A DNA stretch of 32,090 bases from Anaerolineales bacterium (lineage in GTDB: Bacteria > Chloroflexota > Anaerolineae > Anaerolineales > Anaerolineaceae), in the NCBI GenBank assembly GCA_020060485.1, contig JAGVAB010000026.1, positions 1 through 32,090 of the forward strand. The letters are read 5' to 3'. Both the position numbers and the translations under genes were made by a program. Shown in pieces: positions 1-6,769 of the stretch. How positions within the stretch are numbered: position 1 is the stretch's first letter; the number at the start of each line of letters is the position of its first letter. A model generated the notes under the pieces. That model searched no databases. It worked only from the letters and a program-made list of their open reading frames with translations, and was not told the DNA's origin.

Positions 1-116
1 CACATACAGATACACGGTCATTTAATCATTTTAATTTGCCGTATAGAAAACACCATATGTCTTGCAAAGACGAATTGGCTACTTTAAGAAAGCCCTGTTA
101 CCCACATCACTGTGCA

Positions 117-145
117 TTGAAAATCAATTGAAAGTCTTCTATACT
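117..145 (+). promoter_or_regulatory. Sigma70-type promoter for the Cys-rich protein gene
   Basis: TTGAAA at 117-122 and TATACT at 140-145 are separated by 17 nt. Transcription would start near 152, giving a short leader before the ATG at 186. This is prediction from consensus only. Confidence 0.5.
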
Positions 146-185
146 GAGAGCATCAATAACCCATTCTCTCATTCGGGGGTGCGGC

Positions 186-791
186 ATGAAAAAAAGAAGT
201 TCTGTTTTGTGGATCATTCTGACCTTTGCGGCCTTTCTGCTGATGGCAGCCGCGGCTGCTCCCCTGCCGCCCAAGGTCATCGTCAACCATCAAACCAGAG
301 AATGCGCCATTGTGATTGAGGGCGATGAATGCATGGATTGCTTCATCCCCGAAGGGTGGGACGAGCTGGGCATGTATGGAGACGTTGAATGCCCAGCAGA
401 TTACACCAAGATCGATCTGCGCCTGGAGTGCCAGCCGTTCAAGATTGATCGCTGCTGCACCGAAGGCCACAGCGGCGCACGCGGCGACTGTGAGGATATG
501 GTCATCAACCGCCCCAAAAGGCTATGCGCCTTTGTGGAAGATGTCACCACCATCCAGCTTTCGGGCGGCTGGCAGTCACGTCCGGCAGATGTGGAATACA
601 GGAACTGGATCTGTCCGAACAACTTTTCCTGGGAATCAGGCCTGCTGACTGCCGAGCAGATGCAGCAAAGCGGGCCAGCCTGGCGCAGTCTGCTGCCAGT
701 GATCGGCCTGGTCTGCCTGTGCGGTTTTTCATTGCTGGTGGTCGGGGTCATCGTTTTTTACCTCTTGCGCCAGCGTAAAAAGCAGAACTGA
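186..791 (+). CDS. Cys-rich, membrane-anchored extracytoplasmic protein of unknown function
   Basis: I do not recognise this 201-residue protein. It starts with a basic MKKR and a hydrophobic stretch (about residues 8-26) that looks like a signal peptide or anchor. It ends with a second hydrophobic helix (about 168-193) followed by a basic RQRKKQN tail, so the middle part is expected outside the cell with the C-terminus inside (type I topology). The ectodomain holds ten cysteines, including CMDC (about 50-53) and an adjacent CC pair (about 93-94), a pattern that suggests disulfides or metal binding. Two more Cys lie inside the C-terminal helix. The ATG at 186 is the first of the frame; there is only a G-rich stretch (GGGGGTGCGGC) before it instead of a clear Shine-Dalgarno. 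It is monocistronic, with its own promoter, and the next gene has a separate promoter. Confidence 0.75.
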   Translation: MKKRSSVLWIILTFAAFLLMAAAAAPLPPKVIVNHQTRECAIVIEGDECMDCFIPEGWDELGMYGDVECPADYTKIDLRLECQPFKIDRCCTEGHSGARGDCEDMVINRPKRLCAFVEDVTTIQLSGGWQSRPADVEYRNWICPNNFSWESGLLTAEQMQQSGPAWRSLLPVIGLVCLCGFSLLVVGVIVFYLLRQRKKQN

Positions 792-842
792 GCCTGTTGC
801 TTCCAAGTGATAACGTCTATTAAACATGCAGCGGCATCTCCA

Positions 843-871
843 TTGAGCTTTCGCCGCGCCTGCCGTATAAT
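843..871 (+). promoter_or_regulatory. Sigma70-type promoter for the aldolase-dehydrogenase pair
   Basis: TTGAGC at 843-848 and a perfect TATAAT at 866-871 are spaced by 17 nt, about 35 nt upstream of the ATG at 907. The strength of the -10 box and the spacing make it a good candidate. Confidence 0.65.
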
Positions 872-906
872 TCCGATACCCTACCCTTCACAAGCGAGCG
901 TACATC

Positions 907-2019
907 ATGAGCCTGTTCGAAAACATCACCAAACCCACCCTGCTGCTGAATGCCACCCAGACCCACAAGAACATTCGCTGGATGGTTAGCAAAGCCAATG
1001 CAGAGCAAATCCGTCTGCGTCCCCATTTCAAGACCCATCAGTCGGCAGCCATCGGCGAATGGTTTCGCCAGGAAGGCGTGACCGCCATCACGGTCTCCTC
1101 GGTGGACATGGCCGCCTATTTCACCAGCCACGGCTGGATGGATATCACCATCGCCTTTCCAGTCAACTGGCGCGAGATCGAACAGATCAACAGCCTGGCC
1201 CGCCGGGTGAAGTTAAGCCTGCTGGTCGAATCGCTGGAAAGCGCCCAATTCCTGGATCAACATCTCGAACAGCCGCTGGATGTGTGGATCAAGATCGATG
1301 TCGGCAATCAACGCACCGGCCTTGCCCAAAGCGAGGTCAAGACCATCGCCCAACTGGCAGCTTTCATCGAACACAGCCCGCAAATGACCCTGAAAGGCCT
1401 GCTGACCCACGCCGGACAATCCTACAAGGCCGGCTCAGTGGAGGCCGTGCAGGAGGTGCACCAGCAAAGCCTGGCCCAGCTCAAACAGATCAAGAACTAC
1501 CTGGCCGTGCTGGGCATTGCCCGCCTGGAAATCTCGGTCGGCGACACACCCACCGCCAAACTGGTGCCCGAATTTGGCCCGCTGGTCAGCGAGATGCGCC
1601 CCGGCAATTTCGTCTTTTACGATGCCCAGCAATTGCAAATCGGCTCCTGCTGCCACGACGAGATCAGCGTGGCGCTGGCCTGCCCGGTGGTTGCCAAACA
1701 CCCGCAGCGCAATGAGGTGGTTGTCTATGGCGGCGCCATCCACCTCTCCAAAGACACCGTGCAGGTGAACGGACAAACCACTTTTGGCATGGTGTCCCTG
1801 CCGGCAGGTGAGGGCTGGAGCGCTCCGCTGGAAGGCGCCTTTGTGCGCGGGCTTTCACAGGAACACGGCATCGTGCGCCTCTCCGCCAGTGATTTCGAAG
1901 AAATGCAGGTCGGCAGCCTGCTGTGCATCCTGCCGGCGCACTCCTGCCTGACCCTGCAATGTATGGGTGAACTGCTCACCCTGGACGGGGAACGCATCAC
2001 CACCATGAATTCGCGATGA
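907..2019 (+). CDS. D-threonine aldolase / D-serine dehydratase-like PLP enzyme
   Basis: The 370-residue protein has an alanine-racemase-like N-terminal PLP barrel and the C-terminal domain of the D-threonine aldolase/DSD1 family. The PLP-binding lysine is K42 in the RPHFKTH motif. The C-terminal HxC metal site is H345/C347 in PAHSC, as in metal-dependent family members that cleave D-threonine or dehydrate D-serine. These enzymes act in the cytoplasm on D-beta-hydroxy-amino acids. Its stop overlaps the start of the next gene by four bases (ATGA), so the two are translationally coupled. The ribosome site is weak (GAGCG). The exact substrate cannot be told from sequence; 3-hydroxyaspartate-type aldolase activity is also possible within this family. 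Confidence 0.85.
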   Translation: MSLFENITKPTLLLNATQTHKNIRWMVSKANAEQIRLRPHFKTHQSAAIGEWFRQEGVTAITVSSVDMAAYFTSHGWMDITIAFPVNWREIEQINSLARRVKLSLLVESLESAQFLDQHLEQPLDVWIKIDVGNQRTGLAQSEVKTIAQLAAFIEHSPQMTLKGLLTHAGQSYKAGSVEAVQEVHQQSLAQLKQIKNYLAVLGIARLEISVGDTPTAKLVPEFGPLVSEMRPGNFVFYDAQQLQIGSCCHDEISVALACPVVAKHPQRNEVVVYGGAIHLSKDTVQVNGQTTFGMVSLPAGEGWSAPLEGAFVRGLSQEHGIVRLSASDFEEMQVGSLLCILPAHSCLTLQCMGELLTLDGERITTMNSR

Positions 2020-2987
2020 ATGTCCACCTCTGCCAGCCTCCCGCCGCGCTGGACGTGCTCCAGGCCCAAATCGACCCGGCCATAGAGTTGAGCATCGGGC
2101 CGGAGATTCCCCAACCGGCCGAGTATGAGATCCTGGTCGGCGGCCGCCCCAGCCGCGAGGAATTCAGCGCCAGCCCCAAATTGCGGGCGGTCATCATTCC
2201 CTGGGCAGGTCTGCCTGGCGTGACGCGTGATCTGCTGCGCGAGTTTCCGCAGGTGGCCGTGCATAACCTGCACCACAACGCCCCCATGACAGCCGAAATG
2301 GCGCTTTCGCTGCTCCTTTCGGCCGCCAAATTCATCCTGCCACTGGACAAGGCCCTGCGCCAGAACGACTGGACGCCGCGTTACCAGCCCAATCCCTCCA
2401 TGCTGCTGGCGGGCAAAACCGCCCTCATTTTGGGATACGGGCGCATCGGCCGGCGTGTGGCGCGTGTACTGCAAGCCCTGGACATGCAGGTGCTGGCCGT
2501 GCGCCGCCATGCACAACCCGGTGAAATCGGCGAAAACGGCGTAGAGATTCATGGCCCAGAGGCCCTGCCCAGGTTACTGCCCGGAGCGGATGTGCTGATG
2601 ATCATCCTGCCCGCCACTGCCGAGACCGAGGGTCTGATCGGAGCAGAGCAACTAGCCGCCATGCCGCGCGGCAGCATCCTGGTCAATGTCGGCCGCGGCC
2701 CGATCGTGGACCAATACGCCCTCTACGACGCGCTTAAATCCGGCCAACTGCGCGCCGCCGGCGCAGACGTGTGGTACCACTACCCGCCCGATCCGGAAGA
2801 ATGCACAGACGTCCCGCCTGCTGATGTACCCTTCCACGAACTGGATAACTTTGTGATGAGCCCGCACCGCGGCGGGATGACCACTGACACCGAACCGATC
2901 CGCATGAGCCACCTGGCAAATTTACTCAACGCCGCCGCCCGCGGGGAAGAAATGCCAAATCAGATTGATCTGGCATTAGGGTATTAA
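2016..2987 (+). CDS. D-isomer-specific 2-hydroxyacid dehydrogenase-like protein, atypical active site
   Basis: The 323-residue protein has the Rossmann NAD(P) motif GYGRIG (140-145) and the family's catalytic Arg (R227 in NVGRGP) and His (H284 in MSPHRGG). In typical members a Glu that helps the His sits in a DVFxxEP motif. Here the aligned segment is DVWYHYP (251-257), with Tyr256 in the Glu position. Family members reduce 2-keto acids to D-2-hydroxyacids or the reverse, in the cytoplasm. The start overlaps the upstream aldolase stop (ATGA), which suggests that both work on one pathway, for example handling the keto or hydroxy acid left after cleavage of a D-amino acid. Because the Glu is absent, either activity is altered or another acidic residue (E261 or E262) takes over. 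Confidence 0.8.
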   Translation: MNVHLCQPPAALDVLQAQIDPAIELSIGPEIPQPAEYEILVGGRPSREEFSASPKLRAVIIPWAGLPGVTRDLLREFPQVAVHNLHHNAPMTAEMALSLLLSAAKFILPLDKALRQNDWTPRYQPNPSMLLAGKTALILGYGRIGRRVARVLQALDMQVLAVRRHAQPGEIGENGVEIHGPEALPRLLPGADVLMIILPATAETEGLIGAEQLAAMPRGSILVNVGRGPIVDQYALYDALKSGQLRAAGADVWYHYPPDPEECTDVPPADVPFHELDNFVMSPHRGGMTTDTEPIRMSHLANLLNAAARGEEMPNQIDLALGY

Positions 2988-3027
2988 GGTTTTTCTAACA
3001 CCAGGGTGCAAAGAAAAGCCTTATTTT
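2985..3027 (+). terminator. Intrinsic terminator of the aldolase-dehydrogenase unit
   Basis: TAAGGTTTTTCT (2985-2996, beginning with the stop codon) pairs with AGAAAAGCCTTA (3012-3023) over 12 bp with one G-U pair. The right arm runs into TTTT at 3024-3027. Confidence 0.6.
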
Positions 3028-3098
3028 GTCAATCCAAGAAAATCACAGGGATTTCTAGAACTCGTGAAAGCTATGGTTGATCAGCATGCACCCATTCG

Positions 3099-3149
3099 GC
3101 TTCGACAAGCTCAGCCTGCGGTATAAGCGTAGGCTGAGCTTGTCGAAGC
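3099..3149. repeat. Palindromic repeat with core TTCGACAAGCTCAG (copy 1)
   Basis: Positions 3099-3117 are perfectly complementary to 3131-3149 (19 bp). Three more pairs, one of them G-U, leave a 7-nt loop (3121-3127). The left arm contains TTCGACAAGCTCAG (3101-3114). It lies between convergent genes and has no T-tract, so it looks like an interspersed palindrome more than a terminator, although it could stop transcription from both sides. A related copy with different flanks is at 6405-6441. Confidence 0.8.
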
Positions 3150-3172
3150 TGGAGCGGTGGGAAGGAATCCCA

Positions 3173-4381
3173 CTAAAACAGCGTCAAAGGCACCGGTGTG
3201 AACGTCAGCACGAACACCACCAGAGCCAGCAGGGCCAGCCATTTGCGCTTTTCATCCAGCGGGGTAATCTGGTCCAGCGGCTCGGCGTGATATCGTCCAA
3301 AAAGAAACACCAGTGCGGCCCATAACCACCAGCCAGACCACACCAGGCCCAACCCCAGTAACAGCACAAGCACAACTGGATACAGCTTGCGCGCCCGCTC
3401 GCGGCCGATGAGCACATAGATCACATGACCGCCGTCCAGTTGACCCACCGGCAGCAGGTTAATGGCCGTCACCAGCAAGCCCGCCCAGCCGGCCCAGGCC
3501 ACAGCACTCATCATTACGTCCGTGCCGCCCCAGGGAAAGGGTTTGCCGGTGAAGAAGTAGCCCAGCCAGTGCAGCAACGGGGCCGATTGATAAACCGCCG
3601 GTTCAGGCAGCAGCCTGCCAAAGGTCAGATACTTCGCCAGCAGATACAGGATCGAATTGCCTTCCATCTGGAACATGCCGCCCGCGCCCGAGGTCAGAGG
3701 CAAAACGTCCAGTTGGGAAAGGCGTAAACCCAGGAATAGCACCGGAATGGCGACCACCAAACCCGAAAGCGGCCCGGCAATGCCGATATCCAGCAGCACC
3801 CGCCGATTCTTGGGAATCTCCTTCATGCTGATGAAAGCGCCCATCGTGCCAAAGGGACTGAAGGGAAAGGGGATGAAATAGGGCAGGGTCACATGCACCC
3901 CGTGGTGACGACCCATGAAATAATGTCCGAATTCATGCGCTCCCAGGATGCCCAGCATGCTGACCGCGAACGGCCAGCCGCTGCGGAAGAGCAGCGCCAC
4001 CCAGGTTCCCAGCCCGGCGCCGGGGGAAGGCGGCTCTTGCATGCCATACAGCGCGCCGGTCAGCATTACGCTCAACAGGGTGACGATGAACAGCACCAGG
4101 TTGACCCACGGATTGGAAGGCTTGGGCTGGGGCATACCCGGCACCAGGATAATGACGTGCCGCTCGCCTTCCCAGCGGAACAGGGGGGTGATGCCCAGCG
4201 GTTTCAACTGCGCGGCCAGCTCATCGTAAGCCTTTTCGGAATCTTCCAGCAACAACTTTCCGCGATAGCGCAAGATGAAATCCTTCTTGGGATCGCCAAT
4301 AGTGATGTCATCGATCTGAAAAATGCGCCCCACCAGGGCATGCAGGGCTTCGAGGTTGTGAATTGGAGCGATTTCATTCAT
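3173..4381 (-). CDS. Site-2 protease family (M50) intramembrane metalloprotease, EGY-like
   Basis: This 402-residue polytopic protein carries the zinc motif HEFGH (149-153) and the second M50 motif NLLPVGQLDGGH (308-319), where D316 is the third zinc ligand. A soluble N-terminal region of about 85 residues precedes the first membrane helix, and the segment after HEFGH (GVHVTLPYFIPFP) resembles the plant EGY/cyanobacterial branch more than RseP, with no PDZ domain visible. Such enzymes cut transmembrane substrates inside the bilayer, often to release regulators; no substrate is encoded nearby. The start is well supported by AGGTGAAGC just before the ATG. The gene converges on the dehydrogenase unit and stands alone. 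Confidence 0.88.
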   Translation of the reverse strand: MNEIAPIHNLEALHALVGRIFQIDDITIGDPKKDFILRYRGKLLLEDSEKAYDELAAQLKPLGITPLFRWEGERHVIILVPGMPQPKPSNPWVNLVLFIVTLLSVMLTGALYGMQEPPSPGAGLGTWVALLFRSGWPFAVSMLGILGAHEFGHYFMGRHHGVHVTLPYFIPFPFSPFGTMGAFISMKEIPKNRRVLLDIGIAGPLSGLVVAIPVLFLGLRLSQLDVLPLTSGAGGMFQMEGNSILYLLAKYLTFGRLLPEPAVYQSAPLLHWLGYFFTGKPFPWGGTDVMMSAVAWAGWAGLLVTAINLLPVGQLDGGHVIYVLIGRERARKLYPVVLVLLLGLGLVWSGWWLWAALVFLFGRYHAEPLDQITPLDEKRKWLALLALVVFVLTFTPVPLTLF

Positions 4382-4517
4382 GCTTCACCTGACAACTGGA
4401 ACCAGTAGTTTCTTACTGACCTATTGTACCCCAATGCACCTGCCCATGAAATTTCTGCTATGATAGAGGAGAAGTCACCAGACAACCAGTTTTCAGGGAG
4501 CAGGCAAAACCCGATAA

Positions 4518-4937
4518 GGGCGGGGTGCGAAGCCTACACTTTCGTTCTGGATGGCGACCGCATCGTGGCTGCGTTCCCGTTATTACAGTACCAATTTCCT
4601 GTTCAGGACGAACGATTTGTCCCTTGGAAAGGTTGGATTTCTAAACAAACTGATTGCAAAACATGCAGGATTTTTCATTAACCGTTTCACGAGATAATCC
4701 TTTTCAAGGTTAATGCGAAATCCAAACCTTGAAAAGGGTTAACATATAGACCGCAAAAACTTACGGGAGGCGATTCGGGCAGGCAGTATGCTGAGTACGC
4801 CAACCTTTTCAAGGGGAATCTTGCATTTGCTCAATACCTATGGCAAAGCTTTCGCCCAAGCGGGATGCAAATTCTTGCCATTGCATAATGACGACATTCC
4901 CGTTACCAAAGTAACAATCTCTTATTCAGGACAATGA
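4518..4937 (+). pseudogene. Probable gene remnant interrupted by two stop codons
   Basis: One reading frame stays protein-like from 4518 to the TGA at 4935-4937 but is broken by TAA at 4695-4697 and TAA at 4740-4742. The first piece ends in a stretch including GFLNKLIAKHAGFFINRF; the second begins HIDRKNLREAIRAG and ends VTKVTISYSG. Removing the 48 bases 4695-4742, which contain a palindrome, would rejoin both pieces in frame. The wording faintly recalls lipid acyltransferases (PlsB- or HtrB-like), but I cannot confirm it and no catalytic HxxxxD is visible. Another frame (4424-4681) is also open for 85 codons; I found no reason to prefer it. The whole gap 4382-4940 holds nothing else I can name. 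Confidence 0.35.
4695..4741. repeat. 47-bp palindromic element (CCTTTTCAAGG arms)
   Basis: TAATCCTTTTCAAGGTT (4695-4711) is complementary to 4725-4741 over 17 bp with one G-U type mismatch, enclosing a 13-nt loop. The core CCTTTTCAAGG occurs a third time in direct orientation at 4804-4814. It coincides with the interruption of the gene remnant. Confidence 0.65.
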
Positions 4938-4940
4938 ATT

Positions 4941-5618
4941 ATGGAAGAAATTTATAGAGCTGATCTCACTTTCACCCCCACCTGGAAAGCCGAATACCCC
5001 GGCGCATACGCCGGCGTGCTGGTCATGCGTGATGCACAGCCCGCCTCACTCGAGTCTCTCACCCGCCGCAAACAGGAAATCGAAGCGCAGCTGCGTAAAG
5101 ATTTTGCGGACAAGCTCTTTACGAACGACATTCTTGAAATCTATACGCAGTATTACAAGCGCTTCAAAAAAACCTACCATGTCAAACTCCAGGTGGAATC
5201 GATTGCCCTGAAAGGCAAACCCATCCCCGGCGGCCCGGGTCTGGTGCAAGCCATGTTCATGGCCGAGGTCAAGAACCTGCTGCTCACCGCCGGCCACGAC
5301 CTGGACACCCTCCAGCTTCCGGTAACCCTGGACGTTGCCCAGGGCAGCGAAAGCTATCCCCTGCTGTGTGGCGAAACCCGGCAGCTCAAGGCCGGTGACA
5401 TGTTCATGGCCGATAGCCAGGGCATCATCTCGAGCATCATCTACGGCCCCGACCAACGCACCTGTATCCGCCCCGAAACGCGCAATGTGGTCTATACCGT
5501 GTATGCGCCGCAAGGCATCCCGCGCCAGGCAGTGACGGACCATCTGAACGACATTGCCAGCTTTGTGCAAATCGCCGCCCCGCATTCGCGCATCGACCTG
5601 CTGCAAGTATTCCCCTGA
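4941..5618 (+). CDS. Free-standing B3/B4 domain protein (PheT editing-domain-like)
   Basis: The 225-residue protein matches the B3/B4 domain otherwise found in the beta subunit of phenylalanyl-tRNA synthetase, where it clears mischarged Tyr-tRNA(Phe). Typical features are the N-terminal YPGAYAGVLVM strand, the PIPGGPGLVQAMFMAE region (about 75-90), and a C-terminal half with LLCGETRQLKAGDMFMAD and YTVYAPQGIP. Stand-alone versions are common and are presumed to act on aminoacyl-tRNA or related ligands, but their true role is mostly unproven. An AGGA lies 9 nt before the ATG. The HAD gene follows after 17 nt, so they form one transcription unit. Confidence 0.8.
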   Translation: MEEIYRADLTFTPTWKAEYPGAYAGVLVMRDAQPASLESLTRRKQEIEAQLRKDFADKLFTNDILEIYTQYYKRFKKTYHVKLQVESIALKGKPIPGGPGLVQAMFMAEVKNLLLTAGHDLDTLQLPVTLDVAQGSESYPLLCGETRQLKAGDMFMADSQGIISSIIYGPDQRTCIRPETRNVVYTVYAPQGIPRQAVTDHLNDIASFVQIAAPHSRIDLLQVFP

Positions 5619-5635
5619 ACCCCAAGGAGACTTTC

Positions 5636-6337
5636 ATGTTCGATATGATCGCCTTTGACGCCGATGATACGCTCTGGAAGAATGAAGACAACTATCTGGA
5701 TGTATTGCACAAACTCCAGCATATCCTCTCACGCTTCGCCAGCCCGGCAGATATCGAAACCATTCTCAATGAAGCCGAACACCGTAATGTGCCGTACTAT
5801 GGCTACGGCATCAAGAGCTACATCCTCTCCTGTCTGGAAACCGCCGTAATTGCCACAAATGGCCGGCTGACCGGCAAAGAAATCCGCAAGATCCTCGACC
5901 TGGGAAAATACATGGTCGATGCTGAACTCATCCTCCTCGACCATGTACAGGAAGTGATCGAAACGCTTTCCAGCAAATACCCCCTCATGCTCCTCACCAA
6001 AGGTGACCTGCTGGATCAGGAGCGCAAGCTTGCCCGCTCTGGTCTGTCCTCTCACTTCCGATATATTGAAATCGTCAGCGGGAAGAAACCGGAAGACTAT
6101 GCTGCCATCCTCAAACGGCACAAGATCAAACCAGTGCACTTCCTGATGGTCGGCAATTCCCTGCGGTCGGACGTGTTGCCCGTCGTCGCCATTGGCGGCC
6201 AGGCCGTGCATATTCCTCATGCCTCCACCTGGGTGCATGAGCTGGTTGACCCATCCGAAGCGGCCGCCCATACCTATCATGAGCTGGCAAGCATTCAACT
6301 GCTGCCGGCCTGGCTTGAAGCTCACGAACAGGCATAG
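5636..6337 (+). CDS. HAD-superfamily hydrolase
   Basis: The 233-residue cytoplasmic protein begins MFDMIAFDADDTLW, so the nucleophile is D8 and the acid/base is D10. Motif II is the Thr in LLTKGD, and motif IV is in MVGNSLRSDVLP. The cap is helical (about 15-95), as in subfamily I HADs such as phosphoglycolate phosphatase-like enzymes. A small-molecule phosphatase role is likely, but the substrate is unknown. AAGGAGA sits 8 nt before the ATG. It is the second gene of a pair with the B3/B4 protein. Confidence 0.85.
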   Translation: MFDMIAFDADDTLWKNEDNYLDVLHKLQHILSRFASPADIETILNEAEHRNVPYYGYGIKSYILSCLETAVIATNGRLTGKEIRKILDLGKYMVDAELILLDHVQEVIETLSSKYPLMLLTKGDLLDQERKLARSGLSSHFRYIEIVSGKKPEDYAAILKRHKIKPVHFLMVGNSLRSDVLPVVAIGGQAVHIPHASTWVHELVDPSEAAAHTYHELASIQLLPAWLEAHEQA

Positions 6338-6356
6338 TGGCAAGCGCCACTATGCC
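6331..6356 (+). terminator. Strong hairpin over the HAD stop codon
   Basis: GGCATAGTGGC (6331-6341) pairs perfectly with GCCACTATGCC (6346-6356) around a 4-nt loop, and overlaps the TAG at 6335-6337. There is no T-tract behind it, so it may protect the mRNA 3' end or aid termination only weakly. Confidence 0.4.
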
Positions 6357-6404
6357 GGGAACATCGCCCAAGAAAACAAACTACCCCTTCGCCCCCATTA
6401 ACAT

Positions 6405-6441
6405 AACCACGTGCCCTTCGACAAACTCAGGGCACGTGGTT
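6405..6441. repeat. Palindromic repeat with core TTCGACAAACTCAG (copy 2)
   Basis: AACCACGTGCCCT (6405-6417) is perfectly complementary to AGGGCACGTGGTT (6429-6441), with an 11-nt loop. TTCGACAAACTCAG (6417-6430) differs by one base from the core at 3101-3114, while the outer arms are unrelated but again self-complementary. It sits five bases from the 3' end of the selenocysteine tRNA and may serve as its terminator, although no T-run follows. Confidence 0.8.
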
Positions 6442-6445
6442 CAGG

Positions 6446-6539
6446 CGGGAATGGATGGGAGTCGAACCCACCGCGGCCCGCAGAACGGCCCGCCACCAAT
6501 TTTGAAGACTGGGAAGCCCACCGGGACCTATCCATTCCC
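6446..6539 (-). tRNA. selC: tRNA-Sec (anticodon UCA)
   Basis: Read on the minus strand from 6539, the gene starts with an 8-bp acceptor arm GGGAATGG matched by CCATTCCC at the 3' end, followed by a G discriminator; the full CCA is not encoded. It has a 6-bp D stem, an anticodon stem CCAGT/ATTGG with loop CTTCAAA giving the anticodon UCA, a long variable arm (GCGGGCCG/CGGGCCGC with one G-G mismatch), and a T arm GTGGG-TTCGACT-CCCAT. The 8-bp acceptor with 5-bp T stem, the long D stem and the UCA anticodon are diagnostic of bacterial selenocysteine tRNA. The 94-nt length fits. A promoter lies just upstream. selA and selB are not in the window, but selD is (9729-11948). Confidence 0.95.
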
Positions 6540-6546
6540 ACGGTTA

Positions 6547-6576
6547 AGCATAACCCAAACCCGGCGCGTCTGTCAA
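6547..6576 (-). promoter_or_regulatory. Promoter of the selenocysteine tRNA gene
   Basis: On the minus strand TTGACA (6576-6571) and TATGCT (6552-6547) are 18 nt apart. The start would fall within about 1-3 nt of the tRNA 5' end at 6539. Confidence 0.75.
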
Positions 6577-6629
6577 CAAAAGTTCCAGGGCGATGGCATC
6601 CAAATTGATTTTTTAACCACCTGACATTT

Positions 6630-6767
6630 TGTCATTGCGAAACAGGGCAAAAGAATTGCCGTCTTTCAGGCTGCCTTCCAACACGTTTGCCCCGTTGAAG
6701 CAATCTCCTTGCCTGCTTTGGAACGGCGGCCACTGCCCGAGAAAACCACCCTGTTTTTGCAATGACA
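6630..6767. repeat. MITE-like palindromic element, 138 bp
   Basis: The left end TGTCATTGCGAAACAGGG (6630-6647) is an inverted copy of the right end, which reads TGTCATTGCAAAAACAGGG on the minus strand (6767-6749), with one substitution and one inserted A. Inside is GAAGCAATCTCC plus a further inverted pair (TTCCAA/TTGGAA). No coding capacity is visible. Its right end stops two bases from the stop codon of the cyclase gene. I recall repeats with TGTCATTGCGA and GAAGCAATCTC in many bacterial genomes, but have not checked this. Confidence 0.65.
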
Positions 6768-6769
6768 GA

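Noticed and set aside
4424..4681. 85-codon frame starting MYPNAPAHE
   Set aside because: It has no Shine-Dalgarno and no recognisable motif, and overlaps the better candidate remnant in another frame; I could not support it as a gene.
6405..6767. Integration site (att) of a genomic island at the tRNA-Sec gene
   Set aside because: No integrase gene and no direct repeat of the tRNA 3' end are seen; the neighbouring repeats are short palindromes.
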